A DNA stretch of 32,506 bases from Chlamydomonas sphaeroides (taxonomy: Eukaryota; Chlorophyta; Chlorophyceae; Chlamydomonadales; Chlamydomonadaceae), in contig BDDC01001040.1 of assembly GCA_001662425.1 (NCBI GenBank), positions 1 through 32,506 on the forward strand, in the 5' to 3' direction. The position numbers were made by a program, and so were the translations under genes. Below, in pieces: positions 11,638 to 20,870 of the stretch. The notes beneath the pieces were generated by a model. It had not been told where the DNA came from, did no database searches, and saw only the letters and a list, made by a program, of their open reading frames with translations. Numbering within the stretch: position 1 is the first letter of the stretch; every line of letters starts with the position of its first letter.

Positions 11638-12279
11638 GCGGCTATCGGCATGGAGGTGTACGGCAGGGTTGTGAGCGTGGTGCAGCAGGCTCGGTGTGCG
11701 GCCTCGTGGCGGCAGCGTGTGCCGTGTACGGCAAGCGGTGCGCCTGAGGGCGGCATGCGGCTGAGCGCACTGCGTAGCCGGCGCTGCAGCCTCCCAGTCA
11801 GGATCCCTGCCACCACCTGCCGTACGACGGTGCGCCTGACACCGGTCCTGTCCCGGTCCGGTCCGGTCTGGCCCTGGTCCGCAGGTGGAGCACCCCGTGA
11901 CCGAGATGATCACGGGCGTGGACCTGATCCAGGAGCAGATCAAGGTGGCCATGGGCGAGCGGCTGACGTTCACGCAGGAGGACATCCAGTTCAAGGTGCG
12001 GAGGGATTGGTGTGGACTGTGGAGGGGAGGGCGGGTACGGAAGGACGGGCGGGCGCCTGAAGGCTCAGGTTGCACGCGTCTGGGGCTGGCACGCAGGCAC
12101 GCGGTGGGCTGGGCCGTGGCAACGAGGCGGGCTGCCAGCAAGGCGGCCCCGACGGGGACCGCTGGAGCAGGGCTCGAGCTGCCCCGGGGCCAACGCCGCG
12201 CCCGGTCCCGAGCCGAGCCGCTGCCCCCTCTGCACGCGGCCCCACGCTGCTCCCCCCTCCCCCCTCCCCGCCCACCCCC

Positions 12280-12310
<31 letters not shown>

Positions 12311-14901
12311 GGAGGACCCCTTCCAGAACTTCCGGCCCGGCCCCGGCCGCGTCACCACGTACCTGGCGCCCGGCGGCCCCCACGTGCGCATGGACAGCCA
12401 CCTGTACCCCGACTATCTGGTGAGGGGCAGAGGGGCTGGCGGCTCGTTATGAGGCTATCTCATTTTGTTGTCATAAAGTTAATGTGCAGATTGTATGAAG
12501 GTGACGGGTCGGCCCGTGTGCGCCAGCGGGCAGCCACCTGTACCCGGACTACTGCGTGACCGGCGGAGGACGGGGAGGCGGTTCGTGGCGGCGGCGTCGG
12601 GTTCATGCGACATGCTTTTGAATGTGATACGGCGGCGCGGCATGGGCAAGGGAAATGGCAGAGCTTCTGCGAGGTCAAGGGTCCGTGGTAGCACGGTGTA
12701 CATGGCAAGGGGAGCGGCGGTGGCTGGGACTGGGGCTGGAACATGGTCGAGGCGGGGGGGGGGCGNNNNNNNNNNNNNNNNNNNNNNNNNNNNNNNNNNN
12801 NNNNNNNNNNNNNNNNNNNNNNNNNNNNNNNNNNNNNNNNNNNNNNNNNNNNNNNNNNNNNNNNNNNNNNNNNNNNNNNNNNNNNNNNNNNNNNNNNNNN
12901 NNNNNNNNNNNNNNNNNNNNNNNNNNNNNNNNNNNNNNNNNNNNNNNNNNNNNNNNNNNNNNNNNNNNNNNNNNNNNNNNNNNNNNNNNNNNNNNNNNNN
13001 NNNNNNNNNNNNNNNNNNNNNNNNNNNNNNNNNNNNNNNNNNNNNNNNNNNNNNNNNNNNNNNNNNNNNNNNNNNNNNNNNNNNNNNNNNNNNNNNNNNN
13101 NNNNNNNNNNNNNNNNNNNNNNNNNNNNNNNNNNNNNNNNNNNNNNNNNNNNNNNNNNNNNNNNNNNNNNNNNNNNNNNNNNNNNNNNNNNNNNNNNNNN
13201 NNNNNNNNNNNNNTCGGGGAGACCTGGCCCGAGGCGCCTCGGCTGGCGAGGCTCCGCCCCTGGCAGCACCGGCCTGTGCCAGCCCGCCCCTAGCTGCTGC
13301 CCCACGTCCGCCCCCGCCCGCCCCGCGCGAACGTGCGTGAGCTTGCGAAAGCCTGCACCGGGACCGGTGGCACTGCTCTCACACCTTCCACCCATTTCGT
13401 AACCCCGCTCGCAGGTGCCCCCCAACTACGACTCGCTGCTGGGCAAGCTCATTGTGTGGGGCGCCGACCGCAAGCAGGCGAGGCGGGGGGCAGGGGCCAG
13501 GCTAGGGGCGACAGCCTGCTGCTGCAGTGCGGGGCGTCTACCGCAAGCAAGGGAGCTGGGGGCGCAGGGGCTGGCCTGTGTTTCTCCGAAACCGCCTGGA
13601 CCGCGGCCAGGGAGGCAGGGAGGCAGGAAGGCAGGGAGGCAGGGAGGCAGGGAGGCAGGAAGGCAGGGAGGCAGGGAGGCAGGAAGGCAGGGAGGCAGGG
13701 AGGCAGGAAGGCAGGGAGGCAGGAAGGCAGGAAGGCAGGGAGGCGACCCGGGCCGCAGCCGAGGGATCATGCGGCGGGAGGCGCTGGGAGTTGCGCACGC
13801 GCTTCGCTGCCGCTGGCGAGCGCCGCCCTGAGGCCGCACGTCCCCTCCTCACCTTTCCCGCCGCCCTTACCGCTCAGCCTCTGCCGTCCCTCACTCCCTC
13901 ACTCCTCCTGCCCCCTCCCCTCTTCCCCATCCGCCCCTCTCGCACCCAGGCCATCAACCGCATGTCGCGCGCGCTGGACGAGCTGGTCATCACGGGCGTG
14001 CCTACCACGGCGCCCTTCCACAAGCTCATCCTCGCCACCGAGGCGTTCAAGGCCGGCGATGTGAGCCACGCGGGGCGGGTTGGGCCGGGGTGGGCCGGGC
14101 CGCAGCTGGACGGCCGCCCAGGGCCGGCTGCCGGGCCGACACGGTCGCCTCTGACGCTGCGTGACACACACACACACACACACATACCCGCTGCTGGGCC
14201 CGTCTTGCAGCGCCCCTACCACCGCTGCACACGCGTTGTGACCTACTTAAACACTTGAACACACGCATGACCCCTTCCTGCTTCGTTCTTCCAGGTCGAC
14301 ACGGCCTTCATCATCAAGCACGGTGACGAGCTCAAGGAGCCGCCGCCGGTGCCCAAGGTGCGCGAGTGGGGGCCCGGGGCGGGGCGTGGGCGGTGGCAGG
14401 TGGCAGGTGGCTTGGTGCAGGGCCGTGTTTCCAGGCAACAAAAGGGCCTGGGGGCTGGGCGGCGCGCCTGGGCAGCAGCCGAGTCGTCCGCAGTTCATGA
14501 TGCGGCCTCTTGTGTGCCACTGGGGTCGGCTAGCGCGCCCATCGGCCCCTGTCCCGTCGCGCGCCGCGGCCTGCAGCGCAAAGCGGGCCCGTGCCCCGGC
14601 CCTGCGGCGGCAGCGCACAGCTCCCGGACCCAGGCTTCGACTCGCCTTCTCCTGCCGTACCCCCGTTGCCGCGCGCCCTGACCGCCGCCGTTCGGCGGGC
14701 TCCGGCGCCCTGCCTCGCCCGGCGCGGCCTCCCTCGGCCCCATGCCCTGCCTGCCCACGCGCATGCGCAGCCCGTGCGGTCTTGCCGAACCATCCCGGCT
14801 CCCGTCCTCATTCTCCACGGCCCCCACTGCCGCCGCGGCCGCAGGTCCGCACGTACCTGAGCGACCTCACCAAGGCGCGCAAGGGCAAGGCCAAGATCTG
14901 A
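8292..14901 (+). CDS. accC: biotin carboxylase subunit of plastid acetyl-CoA carboxylase (14 exons)
   Basis: Carboxylates biotin on its carrier protein using ATP and bicarbonate, the first half-reaction of heteromeric acetyl-CoA carboxylase in plastid fatty-acid synthesis. Exons: 8292-8531, 8843-8953, 9493-9624, 9834-9945, 10212-10276, 10867-10953, 11206-11319, 11507-11635, 11885-11995, 12282-12419, 13415-13477, 13950-14060, 14295-14357, 14845-14901; 1533 bp, 510 residues. Residues 1 to about 38 (Arg/Ser/Ala-rich) look like a plastid transit peptide. Then come KVLIANRGEIAVR (41-53), the ATP-grasp glycine loop KATAGGGGRGM (195-205), ERDCSVQRRNQKLVEEAP (263-280), and EMNTRIQVEHPVTE (324-337) with the catalytic Arg328. 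Twelve of 13 introns are phase 0; only intron 4 is phase 1. Introns 6 and 11 use GC donors. The N gap lies in intron 10, and conservation across that junction (PDYL then VPPNYDSLLGK) shows no exon is missing there. Confidence 0.96.
12395..12550 (+). repeat. partial copy of the end of exon 10 inside intron 10
   Basis: The 21 bases at 12395-12415, encoding the SHLYPDY end of exon 10, recur at 12530-12550 with one mismatch, 135 bp downstream. In the copy the text continues as a codon for Cys and a GTGACC that could be a weak donor. The copy lies about 215 bp before the assembly gap. Confidence 0.8.
12766..13213. other. assembly gap (448 N)
   Basis: A run of undetermined bases within intron 10 of the biotin carboxylase gene, entered from a G-run that may have stopped sequencing. 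Protein alignment across the junction suggests that only intron sequence is missing. Confidence 0.99.
13609..13744 (+). repeat. purine-strand minisatellite of GGCAGGGA/GGCAGGAA units in biotin carboxylase intron 11
   Basis: About 17 head-to-tail 8-nt units alternate between GGCAGGGA and GGCAGGAA, giving higher-order repeats of two or three units. The plus strand is almost all purine apart from one C per unit. The array lies wholly in the intron between exons 11 and 12. Confidence 0.9.
14163..14185 (+). repeat. (CA)n microsatellite in biotin carboxylase intron 12
   Basis: About ten CA dinucleotides in a row within intron 12, upstream of exon 13. A matching (TG)n run occurs near 4449-4464 in deiminase intron 5. 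Confidence 0.9.
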
Positions 14902-16932
14902 GCGCCTCGCAAGCAGCCGGGGTACCTGAGCCGCCGACAGCGCGGGTTGCCGACCGTGCGCAATCACTCCACCATGGGCGACGCGGCCGCTGCCACCGCG
15001 GCGGCTCAGGTCCCCCGGCGGCGCGAGCAGCTGTGCTGCGGCAGCGCGGTGCGTCTGGCGGGGCCAGGCCACGCGGCTTGTCTTGGTGTGGCTTGGGAGG
15101 GGGCGGTGTGCCGGAGGCTGCAACTGGGATGTTGGAGGGCCGGGCCGCTGCGGAGGGGAACAGGCAGGCGCGGTGGCGCGGCCTGGCCTCCTGCGCTCTT
15201 TGGGGGAGCACCTAGAATTGTGAGGACTGGCTTGTCTTCGGGCGCAAGCTGGGATTTGGGGTGGCTGTTGGTCTTGGGACGTGGCTGCTGGCAGGGGCCT
15301 ACGACTGGGCGCCTCGCGCCTCTTTAGCCTCTGCCGCAGCACAGGCCAGTCCATGTCCATAGCCAGGAAGGGGCACGTGTCGGCCGGCGCGGTGTCGCCG
15401 GGCGGGCGGGAGGGACGCGGGGTCGCAAGAAGAACGATGCAGACGGGCGGGTGGGTGTGGGGTCGTGGCTGGCCAGGGGGCCTGCGCCGGTTTTGGGCGC
15501 CAGCAGGCGCTGTGGCGCGGGCGGGCCGCGCAGCGTACATGGTTCGGGTCATGCTGTCGTGTGGTCGGGTGGTGAGAGCATGTAAACGCACACCGTGCAG
15601 AAGCCGTCGCCCGACGGTCGTTTGGCGCCAGGGTAACGTGAGGCTGGGGAAGAAACAGGCAACGTCAAAAACCTGAACCTTGGAAAGCTGGTCGTAGCCG
15701 GGCAGCTAGCGTGCGCGGTGCCTTGCGAGACTTCGCGACTGCACTCAGATTGCAGAGCCCTGCAGAAGGGTGTCAGTACCTCGGCGGAAAGACCACGGGT
15801 CGGGCCCACCCCCTTGCTCGAGTCGTGCTGTCGGGTGCGTGCGGCTCGAGAGACGTCGTGCCAAGGGACGCGGGGGAACATGCGCTGCGTTGCCGTACAA
15901 GCCAGCCCCTGTCGCAGCGCCCTCCTGGCCTCATGTTAATGCGCCGGGTCGGAGAGCGCCGCGCGAGAAGTGGCGCAGTGAATGCACTAGGCGGCCCCAC
16001 AGCGTTGAGTAGAATTGTGAGCTACACACAACGCCGCCTCAAGATGCGCGTTCTTCCGCGTCGTCCCTCACCACGCACCCCAGGCTCGTCCGCTCACACC
16101 GCATGCGACCCTAGACCCTTCCTTGGACTCGGGTCGCCGCAACCAACAGGCCGCACCCCGCCAGCGGCCCGGTCTGCATCTGCAGCCACCGCCTCCAGCA
16201 GGCGGAGCGTCCTGACCTCCTGCCTGACCTCCGTGGAATGTCTCAGCTTGCTTGCGTGTTGGCACAGCCGCACGATCGGACAGACCTGAACCGCCCCGGA
16301 CGCCGGCACTCAAAAGCCGGCCCAACGCCCACCGGCGACCAATGTGCAGCACTGCTGCACTGCCTCATCGCAGGACCGGCCTCTTCGCCGCACGCATGTC
16401 ACCCACGGCACCCTGCAGGTACCTAACACACACGGGGTGGTGTATTATCAATTTGCCTTCTACTGAGAACACGGCAGCTATTGGAATGAAGGGGTACGAC
16501 GATGAGCGGATGAGGGAAGCTCTCATCGCCGGTGTCGTCCTCGGATTGTTGAATTCCTTTTGCCCGCATACGGCGATGCAGCGGCCACAGCCAACGGCCG
16601 GCCCTGCCCGTGCAGCCATGTAAGCTGTGCAGCACGAACGAAGCTACCGTAGTCGCTGCGATGGCTAGACACCAAGCGATCGAACTGTCAATTTGAATCG
16701 CAGGAACACACGCTCACACAAGCAAATAAACCACATCAGTACATCAGCGCAGCGCACCCCCTCCCCCCCCAGAGACCAGCACAACCTGCACACCCCATGG
16801 ATTCCCCTGGGCGTCACTCCTTCCATAATCATACATAAAACGAGCAGCACGCCAGCACCTCCACTTGATATCTACCTTCTTCGCAGTCGTCACGCTGTGA
16901 CAGCCAGCCCATCCTATAATTGCCGGGACCGC
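14902..16932. other. convergent spacer between biotin carboxylase and VARL genes
   Basis: The two flanking genes point at each other, so both 3' UTRs should lie here. A plus-strand TGTAA at 15581 is the best candidate end of the biotin carboxylase transcript. No TTACA (minus-strand TGTAA) was found by eye for the VARL gene. From about 16430 to 16900 the DNA is visibly less GC-rich than elsewhere. No open frame in the stretch has recognisable protein features. Confidence 0.5.
15581..15585 (+). terminator. TGTAA polyadenylation signal, candidate for biotin carboxylase
   Basis: TGTAA is the usual near-upstream polyadenylation motif in volvocine algae. This is the first plus-strand copy I found after the stop codon, implying a 3' UTR of about 0.7 kb, which is within the normal range for such algae. 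Cleavage would be expected 10-20 bases later. Confidence 0.5.
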
Positions 16933-19098
16933 CTACCAGGAGCTCTCATCGTCGTTGCGGCGGGGGCACGCCAGCGGCGGATCGTACACCACCGCGCCGG
17001 AACCCATCGTCAGCACGGCGCCGTGTGTCAAGCTTGGAGGCGTGCCAGACGGAAGCAGCCCGCCGGACGTAACGCCGGCTGACACGGGGCAGCTGGAGGC
17101 CCAGAGGTCCACGTGGCGCCCTGCCGGAGCGGCCGCGTAGGAAGGGAGCAGCGGCTGCTGCTGCGGCAGCCCGCCGGCCGGCGCCGCCGGGGCGGCAAAG
17201 GGCGTGGCCTGTCGAGCTACGGGGCTACCTGCCGCCGCGGTCGGCCGCGGCGTGGCGGGGAGCGACGGCATTAGACTGAAGCCGCAGTCCGAGACACGCA
17301 GGGGCAGGCCAGAGGGCTGGGGCGACAGGGCCGGGGCCGTCACGCTGCGCAGGCTGGAAGCCTCCCGCTGCGGGCGCCGCTTGATGCGGGGCTTGCCCTG
17401 CGGCCAGATCGATGATGGCGCAACGGTGGAGAGCTTGGTCAGGAGGGGGAGCCCATGTGACAAACGGCAATGAGCACGGCTGAGGTTCGGCGACGGGGAA
17501 TACCAATCAAGCGCAGAGGCGTGCCGTCCCTCCCGCACCGCTTGCCAGCTCTCTCATCTGCCCGTCCCTCGGCCCTCACCTTGATCACGGGCAGGCCCCT
17601 CGCGGTGAGCCAGGTGCCCAGCCCCGTGTTGCTGGGCAGCACCTTGATGGAGGTGTACCACTTGGCGCAGCTGGAGGCGCCCTCCTTCTCGAAGCGCGAG
17701 CGGCTCACAAACTGGCCGTCCCACAGGATGCAGTCCTGATAAGCCCGGGTGGGCGGCGGGCGGTGGGGCGAGCGGAAGGGCAGGCTTCTCGTCAGATGGG
17801 TGGTGGGCGCAAAGAAAGGAGGGGGCGGGCCAGATCGATCCCACGTCGGTACATCGGCGCACTCGGGCTCGTATGTAGAAATAGAAATAGAAATGGCTAC
17901 GACTCGTGTGTAACACGTGTCGTTGTATTCAGGAGGGCGGGCGTGTCTGGGGCGGACCCCCACGCCCACCACCGGGGGCTTGTATGTACGTTTTGTTCGG
18001 TGCTGGCTGCACGGGTCCGGTACATACAGCATGGTAGGAGTTACATGCTCTGGCTGGGCTGTTAGGTACGGACTGTTACGTACCATTTATCTCCCCCTCT
18101 CACCGACATCCCCTGCCGCCCCGCCAGCAGGCCCTTACCTGGTTGGCCAGGTAGCGGTCCGTGTGGAAGAGGCCCTCGGCGGTCACGCGGACGCGCTCCC
18201 TACCAAGGCACTTGGAAGCGCCCCATCCCGACACGGCGACTCTGACGGGAGCCGGAAGACTGCCGCGTGCAGCGTCCCAGGCTGCTGGCGAGATGGAGCC
18301 CTCGCCGCCGTCCTCCTCGCCATCGCTGGCTGCCGCACGGTAGCCCTGATCCTCCGCCGAGTCGTCGCCCTCGCGCCGGCGCTTGGCCCCGAAACTCAAC
18401 GCCAAGGCCTCTCCCGGAAGCGTCGCCCACTTCAGCTGCGAGGTCGGCTGGGGCTGAAGCGGCGGCCGCGGCTGATGACGCTGCGGCTGGCAGCAGCAGC
18501 AGTGCGCACGGCCACCGTAGCCACTGACGGAGCGGCGCTGCTGAGGCGGTTGCTGAGGAGGTTGCTGCTGCGGGGCCGCGTCCACGCCCCAGCAGCCCAT
18601 GAGGCCGCAGCAGCTGCATCCTGGGCGGTCCGCGCAGCCGGCGCTCGGAAACGAAGCCACGGCGCATGGCGCTGAGTATTGAGGCTGCTGGGGATGCGTG
18701 GGGGTGTGCGCAGGGGCCGGCCGCAGCGTGGGGCTGCTGTCGTAGCTGGGCATCTGCAACTCCAGGGATGGCATAGTGTGCAAGAGTATGTCGTAGCAGT
18801 CATCATCCTCCGACGCGAACAGGGGCCACTCGTCGGTGGGGCTCGCGGCGGCGGCCTCCGCGGAGCAGCGCTGCGCGAAGTGCGGCGTCTGACCGCTTCC
18901 AGCCGGCGGACCAAGCAGGTTACTGTTGGTCAAGAAGGGCTGAGGCGCCGGCGCAATTGTAGCTTGGTCCGTTACCGCGGTGGCGGCTGTGTTCCCGTTG
19001 CATTTGTGGCAGGCAGAGATATGCGAGTCGCGCGCCAGATACCCGCAGGCGGCTTGCCGCCCAGCAGCAGCCAAACTAGGTCCATCAGCTGACATCAT
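16933..19098 (-). CDS. VARL-domain (RegA-like, SAND-related) transcription factor, 3 exons
   Basis: Probably a nuclear DNA-binding regulator of the volvocine RegA-like (RLS) family. Exons in coding order: 19098-18139, 17735-17580, and 17397-16933 (CAG acceptor; an in-frame AAG acceptor at 17433 is an alternative), giving about 526 or 538 residues. The VARL domain covers about residues 290-372 and is split by intron 1. It reads KCLGRERVRVTAEGLFHTDRYLANQ, then DCILWDGQFVSRSRFEKEGASS, then CAKWYTSIKVLPSNTGLGTW, like the core of a SAND fold. The N-terminal 290 residues are low complexity: acidic (SEDDDCYD), Cys-rich (GCSCCGLMGCWG and a CCCC run), a PQQ-repeat tract and a basic AKRRREG. A second basic run (KPRIKRRPQR) follows the domain. 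The remaining C-terminus is rich in Pro, Ala and Ser. Which RLS gene this corresponds to cannot be decided here. The family call is firm; exon 3's start is less so. Confidence 0.85.
18041..18045 (-). terminator. TGTAA motif inside VARL intron 1
   Basis: Read on the minus strand this is TGTAA in the sense direction, about 95 bases after the intron 1 donor. If used, it would end the transcript after exon 1 and remove most of the DNA-binding domain. A five-base motif can arise by chance, so this is only a candidate. Confidence 0.2.
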
Positions 19099-20870
19099 GA
19101 CGGCAGATTCCCGTATTCAAGAGGAAAGACTCTGCAACGCCGCGTTGGTGCGAACCACTTGCTTGGGCGGGCGAACAATTAGTTGCAGCGGTAGTACCTC
19201 TCAAATACCTGCCACTTGAGCAGCAGGTTTGGTTTTCTATGCGGATGGTGTCTAATGGTGTCTTTAGAGGTCACAGCTCGTAGGGCTTGTGAAAAATGCG
19301 TGCTTATCCACTGTATGTCGACAATCGATCGCGCAGGCAGGGAGCGTGCATAGAAGAGCTTTGTTAAGCGTCAGCAGTATAAGACGCCATGAGTGGCTCG
19401 AGCAAATGTGCACGCAGGTGCAGCGGGTTTCGCTGCATGCAGGAGCTGGGCGAACGGCCAGTTATTATTCCGGCGCTGTTCGGCCAAACTGTGCCGCAGG
19501 CTTCTGGGGCTGCTGAAATTGCAGAAAATAAAATCCTATAATGATGATACTGCTGCCTCTGGGATTGCTCTGACGCACAAATTACGGCTGTTTCCGGCGG
19601 CGCAACTCGGCCTGGTCCTTGGAGCTATTGCAGTGTTGCCAAGCAAAGCATTGTAACAATGAAAATTATCCCCCTGGTAGAAGGTAGTCTTTGCATGTGA
19701 AGCAGCTGAACAGCTTGCTTGGTCGGTAGGTCGCACCTATCTTTGACAGAGAATTTTAGCAGACGCCACCCTTGGCGAGCGACGCCAGCGCCGTGCAATC
19801 CTTGCGTCGACGTTGTAAGGTAGCAGCTTATACCGTCACGGTTCCGCGCTCGGCTGTTTAAAGTATGAACGAAACCGTAAGAAACGGCCGCGAAGCAGGA
19901 TGGTCGAAAATCCGGCTGTTTCCGCCGGTGCGACTGACCCTAGTCCCTGAAGCTAGTGCCGTGTTGCCGGGCAAGCAAAGCTCATTGATGTAAGTGTTCT
20001 CCCCTGCTCCGTCCCATGCTGCTCCCGAAATATCCAAACACGCACGTCACCCCAGACGACCCCAGAGCCTTGCCTTTCTTCCTCGAGCCAGGAATGCTGC
20101 GTTGCCCGACTCGCTGCTGACATATGATACGGTAGATGTACCTGCAGTACATAACCGGCGGGAATTATTTTCTGTCACCTCCCGTACGTGCGCCTCATCA
20201 GCAAACAACGGGAAGCCACGCACCACAGGAGCTCACGGCTCACACCTGCCTCACCGCCACGAGTCACAACAGCCGTGTCCCGGGGGCACCACATACCCAA
20301 GCAAGGTAGCCCGCATTCCCAAGCTGTCAGGCAAGTTGCCGCCAGTCCTACATCGTGTCAGCTAGCAGCGGTTGGCCCTGGACGAAAGCCAGAGCGAGGG
20401 CCCGCTACCCTGGAAGGCCCGCCCTGCACGCCGCCTGTCTACACACATACACACATGCCACAAGCATGCATGCGACCTGCCTCGGCTAGCCGCAGAACAT
20501 ACATGCATGGGGGCGACCCCGTCGCGCCCGCCCGCTTCCTGCCTGCCTGGTGCCTCACACACGTCGCGTGCGGGGCGGTGCTCTAGAACTGTACTTAAAC
20601 ACTACCGAACACATGTAGTCCCAACACCAAGCCAGGAGCCATGCCCTCGGTTGCCCAAGTGAGCACAAAGGTCTGTCGTCCACGAGTCCCGTGACGCCGC
20701 AATCCCCTTTTCATGTACGGTGCGTAGACGACACTGCCAGCCACGTCACTCGCGGCGCGCACGAGCACGGCACGTCACTCACCAGTCACTCATGCACCCT
20801 CACAGGACGGGGCCGCGACACGCGGCAACCCGTCTGCCACCCTGCCTGCATCAACCAGGCCCTGCCTGCC
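19099..20870. other. spacer upstream of the VARL gene and downstream of the sulfotransferase gene
   Basis: Both flanking genes are on the minus strand, so this should hold the VARL promoter and the sulfotransferase 3' UTR. The part from 19200 to 20150 has lower GC content than the genes. It contains a diverged repeat pair, listed separately. No reading frame with recognisable features was seen. Confidence 0.45.
19581..19993 (+). repeat. pair of diverged direct repeats of about 80 bp
   Basis: Copy A (about 19584-19656) and copy B (about 19911-19993) share CGGCTGTTTCCG, a central CTGGTCCTTGGAGCT / CTAGTCCCTGAAGCT segment, GTGTTGCC and GCAAGCAAAGC. Both end in a TGTAA. Identity looks like roughly three quarters, so the pair is old. 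Ending twice in a polyadenylation-type motif suggests 3' ends of retroelement-like or gene-derived insertions, but no coding remains are visible. Confidence 0.6.

Noticed and set aside
12460..13425. Open frames spanning the N gap
   Set aside because: They are artefacts of translating undetermined bases; the surrounding sequence is intron 10 of the biotin carboxylase gene.
16430..16635. Small gene in the lower-GC part of the convergent spacer
   Set aside because: Short open frames on both strands show no domain, targeting signal or splice context; more likely UTR or spacer.
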